From the NCBI RefSeq assembly GCF_014200305.1, contig NZ_JACHBL010000001.1, forward strand, positions 248,001 through 312,000: a stretch of 64,000 nt of DNA. Direction: 5' to 3'. This document shows, one piece after another, positions 60,649 through 64,000 of the stretch. How positions within the stretch are numbered: the first letter of the stretch is position 1; every line of letters starts with the position of its first letter. The position numbers and the translations under genes were made by a program. Below the pieces are notes generated by a model. The model did not search any database and was not told the DNA's origin. It saw nothing but the letters and a program-made list of their open reading frames with translations. Source of the stretch: Neomicrococcus lactis. GTDB lineage: Bacteria; Actinomycetota; Actinomycetes; Actinomycetales; Micrococcaceae.

Positions 60649-62403
60649 ATGAACGAGTCCACGCCGCGAGATTCCAGCGGTTCACCCATCCCAGAAGTGC
60701 CGAATCGCGCACCAGGAGCAGGCTCTGCCTCTAACGATCAGTCCCTATCTGCTGATCGCTCGCAGGCCACGGAATCGATCCCGACCGCCGGACAGAGCGC
60801 TAGCGGAAATCCGACGTCTCCGATTCCTACTCAGGCTCCGAACTCTTCGCAGTACGGACAGCCTCAGTACGGTCAGCCGCAGTCTGCGCAGACTCAGTAC
60901 GGTCAGCCGCAGTCTGCGCAGACTCAGTACGGTCAGCCGCAGTCTGCGCAGACTCAGTACGGTCAGCCGCAGTCTGCGCAGACTCAGTACGGTCAGACGC
61001 GGTACGGACAGAACTACTCTCAGGATGATCGTCCGAAGTATGGAGAGTACGGAGCGCAGCAGCCTTATGGCACGCAGCCGGATAACTCGAATGCAGCGTT
61101 CGTCCGTGAAGAGCAGCCACTCGTGGACTCCAAGGACTCGAAGGCCCGCCGTTTCACCGGTAAGTCGCTAGTCGGCGGCATGGTGCTGGCAGGTCTGTTG
61201 GGTGGCCTCGTAGGTGGCGGCGCCGTGGTTGGTGCTAACGCTCTATCCGGCAATTCCTTGCTATCTCCCGCGGCATCGCAGGTGTCGTCGACGGGTGGCA
61301 ACGAGGCCGTCGTGATCAACAACCCGGAAAATGTCACGGCAGTGAGTGCAGCAGCCGCGAAGGCAAGCCCGAGCGTCGTGACGATTGACGTCGCGGGTGG
61401 TTCGTCCGGCGGCTCTGGTTCTGGCGTCATCCTTGACAAGGAAGGCCACATCCTCACCAACACCCACGTGGTGACACTTGGTGGCGAAGTATCTGACCCG
61501 CAGGTTAGCGTCCAGCTCTCCAACGGAAAGGTCTACGAGGCCAAGGTCGTTGGTACGGATCCACTTTCTGACCTAGCCGTCGTCAAGATTGATGCGCCTG
61601 ACCTGACGCCTATTTCGATTGGCAAGTCGTCCGAACTGAACGTGGGCGATACCGCGGTGGCCATTGGCGCACCGCTGGGATTGAGCGGAACGGTCACGGA
61701 CGGCATCGTCTCAACGATCAACCGCACCATTAGCGTGCAGTCCTCGGCGGTTCCCGAAACCACGGATTCCTCTTCGCAGGACAACAACGGTAATAGCCAG
61801 GACAACGGCAACGGCGATCAGTTCAACTTCAACATTCCTGGCGTCCCACAGCAGCAGACGCAGTCTCAGGGTTCTATTTACCTCAACGTGATCCAGACGG
61901 ACGCCGCCATTAACCACGGCAACTCCGGCGGTGCCTTGGTGGACGTGAATGGCAACCTGATCGGTATCAACGTCGCCATCGCGTCCTCGAGCGGAAGCTC
62001 CTCAACCAGCAGCGACTCCGGCAGCATCGGCGTGGGCTTCGCCATCCCTGTTGACTACGCGAAGCGCGTGGCTGATGACATCATCGCCAACGGCTCGGCT
62101 ACGCACGCGTTGATGGGCGTATCCGTCCAGGCCAAGTCTTCTGACGTAAATGAGAGCAACAACTCGTTCAGCGTTGGAGCCGAGGTCAAGGAAGTCACGA
62201 GCGGATCCGCTGCTGAAAAGGCAGGACTCAAGACTGGCGACGTGATCGTTGGCGTGGGGGACCGCGTGGTGAGTGACTCCCAGTCGCTGACCGCCGCCGT
62301 TCGCGAATACGCCAAGGGCGATTCTGCCGACGTGAAATTCACTCGCAACGGTCAAGAACAGACCGTCAAGGTGACGTTCGAGCAGACCACCGAAGCTAAC
62401 TAA
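60649..62403 (+). CDS. htrA: HtrA-family serine protease, membrane anchored
   Basis: A 584-residue S1C protease with a PDZ domain. The start ATG follows GAAAGGAACGGGAC. Residues 1-150 are cytoplasmic and low complexity, with a perfect tandem repeat of QYGQPQSAQT. One membrane segment lies near 172-192 (LVGGMVLAGLLGGLVGG). The trypsin-like domain has His273 (TNTHVV), Asp308 (SDLAVVKI) and Ser426 (GNSGGAL), and an Asn, Gln and Asp-rich loop at about 375-405. The PDZ domain runs from about 490 (GAEVKEVTSGSAAEKAGLKTGDVIVGVG, in part). It is separated from sigE-rseA-tatB by over 50 kb here. Envelope quality control is the likely role. Confidence 0.91.
   Translation: MNESTPRDSSGSPIPEVPNRAPGAGSASNDQSLSADRSQATESIPTAGQSASGNPTSPIPTQAPNSSQYGQPQYGQPQSAQTQYGQPQSAQTQYGQPQSAQTQYGQPQSAQTQYGQTRYGQNYSQDDRPKYGEYGAQQPYGTQPDNSNAAFVREEQPLVDSKDSKARRFTGKSLVGGMVLAGLLGGLVGGGAVVGANALSGNSLLSPAASQVSSTGGNEAVVINNPENVTAVSAAAAKASPSVVTIDVAGGSSGGSGSGVILDKEGHILTNTHVVTLGGEVSDPQVSVQLSNGKVYEAKVVGTDPLSDLAVVKIDAPDLTPISIGKSSELNVGDTAVAIGAPLGLSGTVTDGIVSTINRTISVQSSAVPETTDSSSQDNNGNSQDNGNGDQFNFNIPGVPQQQTQSQGSIYLNVIQTDAAINHGNSGGALVDVNGNLIGINVAIASSSGSSSTSSDSGSIGVGFAIPVDYAKRVADDIIANGSATHALMGVSVQAKSSDVNESNNSFSVGAEVKEVTSGSAAEKAGLKTGDVIVGVGDRVVSDSQSLTAAVREYAKGDSADVKFTRNGQEQTVKVTFEQTTEAN
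60871..60990 (+). repeat. Four perfect tandem copies of a 30-bp unit in htrA
   Basis: Copies at 60871-60900, 60901-60930, 60931-60960 and 60961-60990 are identical to the base, and encode GQPQSAQTQY four times in the cytoplasmic N-terminal arm. Partial copies flank them (TACGGACAGCCTCAGTAC before, GGTCAGACGC after). Confidence 0.97.
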
Positions 62404-62414
62404 TAACTGATTCG

Positions 62415-62446
62415 AGCGGGCTCGGGGATTCCCCGGGCCCGCTTTG
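62415..62446 (+). terminator. Terminator after htrA
   Basis: AGCGGGCTCGGGG and CCCCGGGCCCGCT form 13 pairs with one G-U and a three-base loop (ATT), followed by TTGTGG. Confidence 0.85.
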
Positions 62447-62519
62447 TGGTGCTAGGGCTCTGCTGGGGCTACTAGCATTGATGGGAAGCTAATTTCATTT
62501 CATCTACCGAGAGGCAATC

Positions 62520-63320
62520 GTGGGTTCACCCAATCCCGTGCGCGTTCTTGCGCTCGTCAAGTATGTTCCGGACGCACAGTTTGATCGGCACATCGACCCC
62601 GCAACGCACCGTATGATTCGCGACGAAAGCATTCTGTCTGAGCTGGATGAATACGCGGTGGAAGCCGCCCTTCAGATGAAGGAATCCAGCGCGAGCGGTA
62701 GCACCGTCGTCGCTTTGACCGTTGGGCCGGAGCAGGCAGCGAACGCGGTCAAGAAGGCCCTCCAAATGGGTGCCGACGAAGGCATCCACATCACCGATTC
62801 CGCGATCCAGGGTTCTGACGCCTTGGCTACCTCGCGCGTTCTTGCCGCGGCCATCGAGAAGGCTGGCCCGTTCGACGCAGTGGTGACGGGACTTTCCTCC
62901 ACGGACGCTGAAACTTCTTTGGTTCCTGCGCAACTCGCCGAGCGCCTCGGCTTGCCGTTGTTGTCCTTCGCGACGAGCGTCGAACTCAACGAATCCACCG
63001 TGCGCATTACCCGCGATGCAGATGCCGCAAGCTATGTGCTTGAAGCTGATTTCCCGCTGGTTCTCTCCGTGACTGATCAGGCCAACGAGCCGCGCTACCC
63101 GAACTTCAAGGGCATCATGGCTGCGAAGCGGAAGTCCATCGAGACCCTCACCCTGGCTGATCTTGGCCTGACTCCGGAGCAAGTGGGCGCGGCTGGTTCC
63201 AAGACCGTAGTGGTCGAGTCCGCAGAGCGTCCAGCTCGCGTGGGCGGCAACGTTATTACGGACGACGGCGAAGCCGGGTTGCGCTTGGCTGAATTCATTC
63301 TGGCCCAGAAAGTTCTCTAG
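62520..63320 (+). CDS. etfB: Electron transfer flavoprotein subunit beta
   Basis: A 266-residue protein with a GTG start. The family signature is seen in RVLALVKYVPDAQFDRHIDP near the start, EYAVEAALQMKE near 42, LTVGPEQAANAVKKALQMGADEGIHI near 62 (key GPEQA), TGLSSTDAETSLVPAQLAERLGLPLLS near 123, and NEPRYPNFKGIMAAKRK near 190. EtfB binds AMP and, with EtfA and its FAD, carries electrons from acyl-CoA and other dehydrogenases to the quinone pool. etfA starts 14 bases after its stop. Confidence 0.93.
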   Translation: MGSPNPVRVLALVKYVPDAQFDRHIDPATHRMIRDESILSELDEYAVEAALQMKESSASGSTVVALTVGPEQAANAVKKALQMGADEGIHITDSAIQGSDALATSRVLAAAIEKAGPFDAVVTGLSSTDAETSLVPAQLAERLGLPLLSFATSVELNESTVRITRDADAASYVLEADFPLVLSVTDQANEPRYPNFKGIMAAKRKSIETLTLADLGLTPEQVGAAGSKTVVVESAERPARVGGNVITDDGEAGLRLAEFILAQKVL

Positions 63321-63334
63321 GGGGTTTCTCACTC

Positions 63335-64000
63335 ATGGCATTCTCATTGGTTTATCTCGAAGCTGTTGAAGTTCCACTTTCTGCCACCGCGTTGGAACTC
63401 ATCGCTGGCGCAGCGCGCTTGGGTGATCCTGTGGCAGTCACCAATCATGCGGTAACGCCGGACGTTGTTGCGGCTCTTGGCGCAGCGGGCGTCTCCGGCG
63501 TCGTCGTTCCGGAAGGCGGAAACGAAGCCGCTCAACAGAACTTCCTCTCTTTCGAAACCGAACTCCTAGCGATTGCGCTCAGCGAGACGGAAGCCAGCGG
63601 CGTCGTACTTCCTAATTCCGTTAACGGTAAGGAAATTGCGGCCCGACTCGGCGCGAAACTCGAAGCCGGCGTCATCACCGACGCTATTGATATTGCAGCC
63701 GACGGCACGGTCACGAAGTCCGTTCTTGCCGGCGCGTACACCACGCAGGCACACGTCACGGAGGGTCCGCTGATCGTGACTCTCAAGGGCAATAGCGTGG
63801 AATTCGTGGCTCCTGCCACGGCCGAGGATCCAGACCTGCTGGAAATTCCTGTCGAGGACGTCAAGCCCGGTGCACGCATCGTAGAAGTTCGCGAAAAGGC
63901 CGAGAGCGGCCGCCCAGATCTCACCGCAGCGCGCATTGTGGTCTCCGGTGGACGCGGTGTGGATGGCGACTTCAGCCAGGTTGAAGAGCTGGCCGACGCC
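63335..64000 (+). CDS. etfA: Electron transfer flavoprotein subunit alpha, N-terminal part
   Basis: An open frame of 222 codons that runs off the right edge of the window. It begins MAFSLVYLEAVEVPLS and has LIAGAARLGDPVAVT near 23-37, VLPNSVNGKEIAARLGAKLEAGVITDAIDI (about 90-119, in part) and the start of the C-terminal domain ARIVVSGGRGVDG near 201. The FAD-binding C-terminal portion lies beyond the window. It forms the EtfAB dimer with the upstream gene. One copy of the recurrent motif lies inside it. Confidence 0.92.
   Translation, partial: MAFSLVYLEAVEVPLSATALELIAGAARLGDPVAVTNHAVTPDVVAALGAAGVSGVVVPEGGNEAAQQNFLSFETELLAIALSETEASGVVLPNSVNGKEIAARLGAKLEAGVITDAIDIAADGTVTKSVLAGAYTTQAHVTEGPLIVTLKGNSVEFVAPATAEDPDLLEIPVEDVKPGARIVEVREKAESGRPDLTAARIVVSGGRGVDGDFSQVEELADA
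63597..63610 (+). repeat. Recurrent motif GCGGCGTCGTACTT, copy 6
   Basis: Exact 14-base copy inside etfA, in codons for SGVVLP. Confidence 0.7.

Noticed and set aside
60827-61120. Antisense frame with RTESAQTAAD repeats
   Set aside because: It is only the reverse reading of the 30-bp repeats in htrA and has no ribosome site of its own.

Overview
The window looks like a chromosomal segment of a moderately high G+C actinobacterium, most likely Micrococcaceae (Arthrobacter relatives). The signs are GTG/TTG starts, small actinobacterial families (DUF3117, DUF3107, UPF0182, DUF2342-type zincin), a SigE-RseA-TatB group, AdnAB and UvrD2, and a heme cluster of the coproporphyrin-dependent type. It is almost all core genome. 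The only mobile element is one intact IS1249-like (IS256-family) insertion. I see no rRNA, prophage or CRISPR.

Layout. 1-3.7 kb: the end of dapE, then a gluABCD-type glutamate importer on the minus strand with an apparent attenuator between gluB and gluC. 3.8-12.4 kb: LOG protein, DivIVA-domain protein, DUF3117, O-methyltransferase, SigE/RseA/TatB, and a minus-strand set of a channel-less MgtE-like protein, a DUF1003 protein and Mrp, then a two-TM stress protein. From memory this order resembles the Rv1202-Rv1234 block of Mycobacterium tuberculosis. 12.4-22.1 kb: aminopeptidase P, PHP phosphoesterase, solitary DNA methyltransferase, DEAD-box helicase, RNB ribonuclease, pterin dehydratase, DUF3107, TetR and MoeZ-like protein. 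22.1-32.5 kb: heme biosynthesis, with hemA divergent from hemE-hemG-hemQ-hemH-hemC-hemD-hemB-hemL, closed by strong terminators. 32.5-35.2 kb: metNIQ methionine importer.

35.4-55.7 kb: a DNA repair and quality-control block: DnaQ-like exonuclease, alkyltransferase-like protein, AdnA, AdnB, a degenerate phosphotransferase, NudC, UvrD2, a degenerate ThiF-like protein, two metalloprotease-like proteins, a Lon-like PDZ protease and UPF0182. It resembles Rv3204-Rv3193c in reverse, so the heme and methionine genes sit inside an otherwise old gene order. 55.8-62.5 kb: initiator tRNA, the insertion sequence, pspA, a large TPM-domain protein and a membrane-anchored HtrA protease, together an envelope-stress group. 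62.5-64 kb: etfB and the start of etfA.

The most unexplained signal is a 13-14 base motif (core GCGGCGTCGTACT) that recurs six times, five on the same strand, inside and between unrelated genes. Other points of interest are the degenerate ThiF-like and phosphotransferase-like proteins, the MgtE-like/DUF1003 pair, four perfect 30-bp repeats in htrA, and a helically phased direct repeat in the htrA promoter region.
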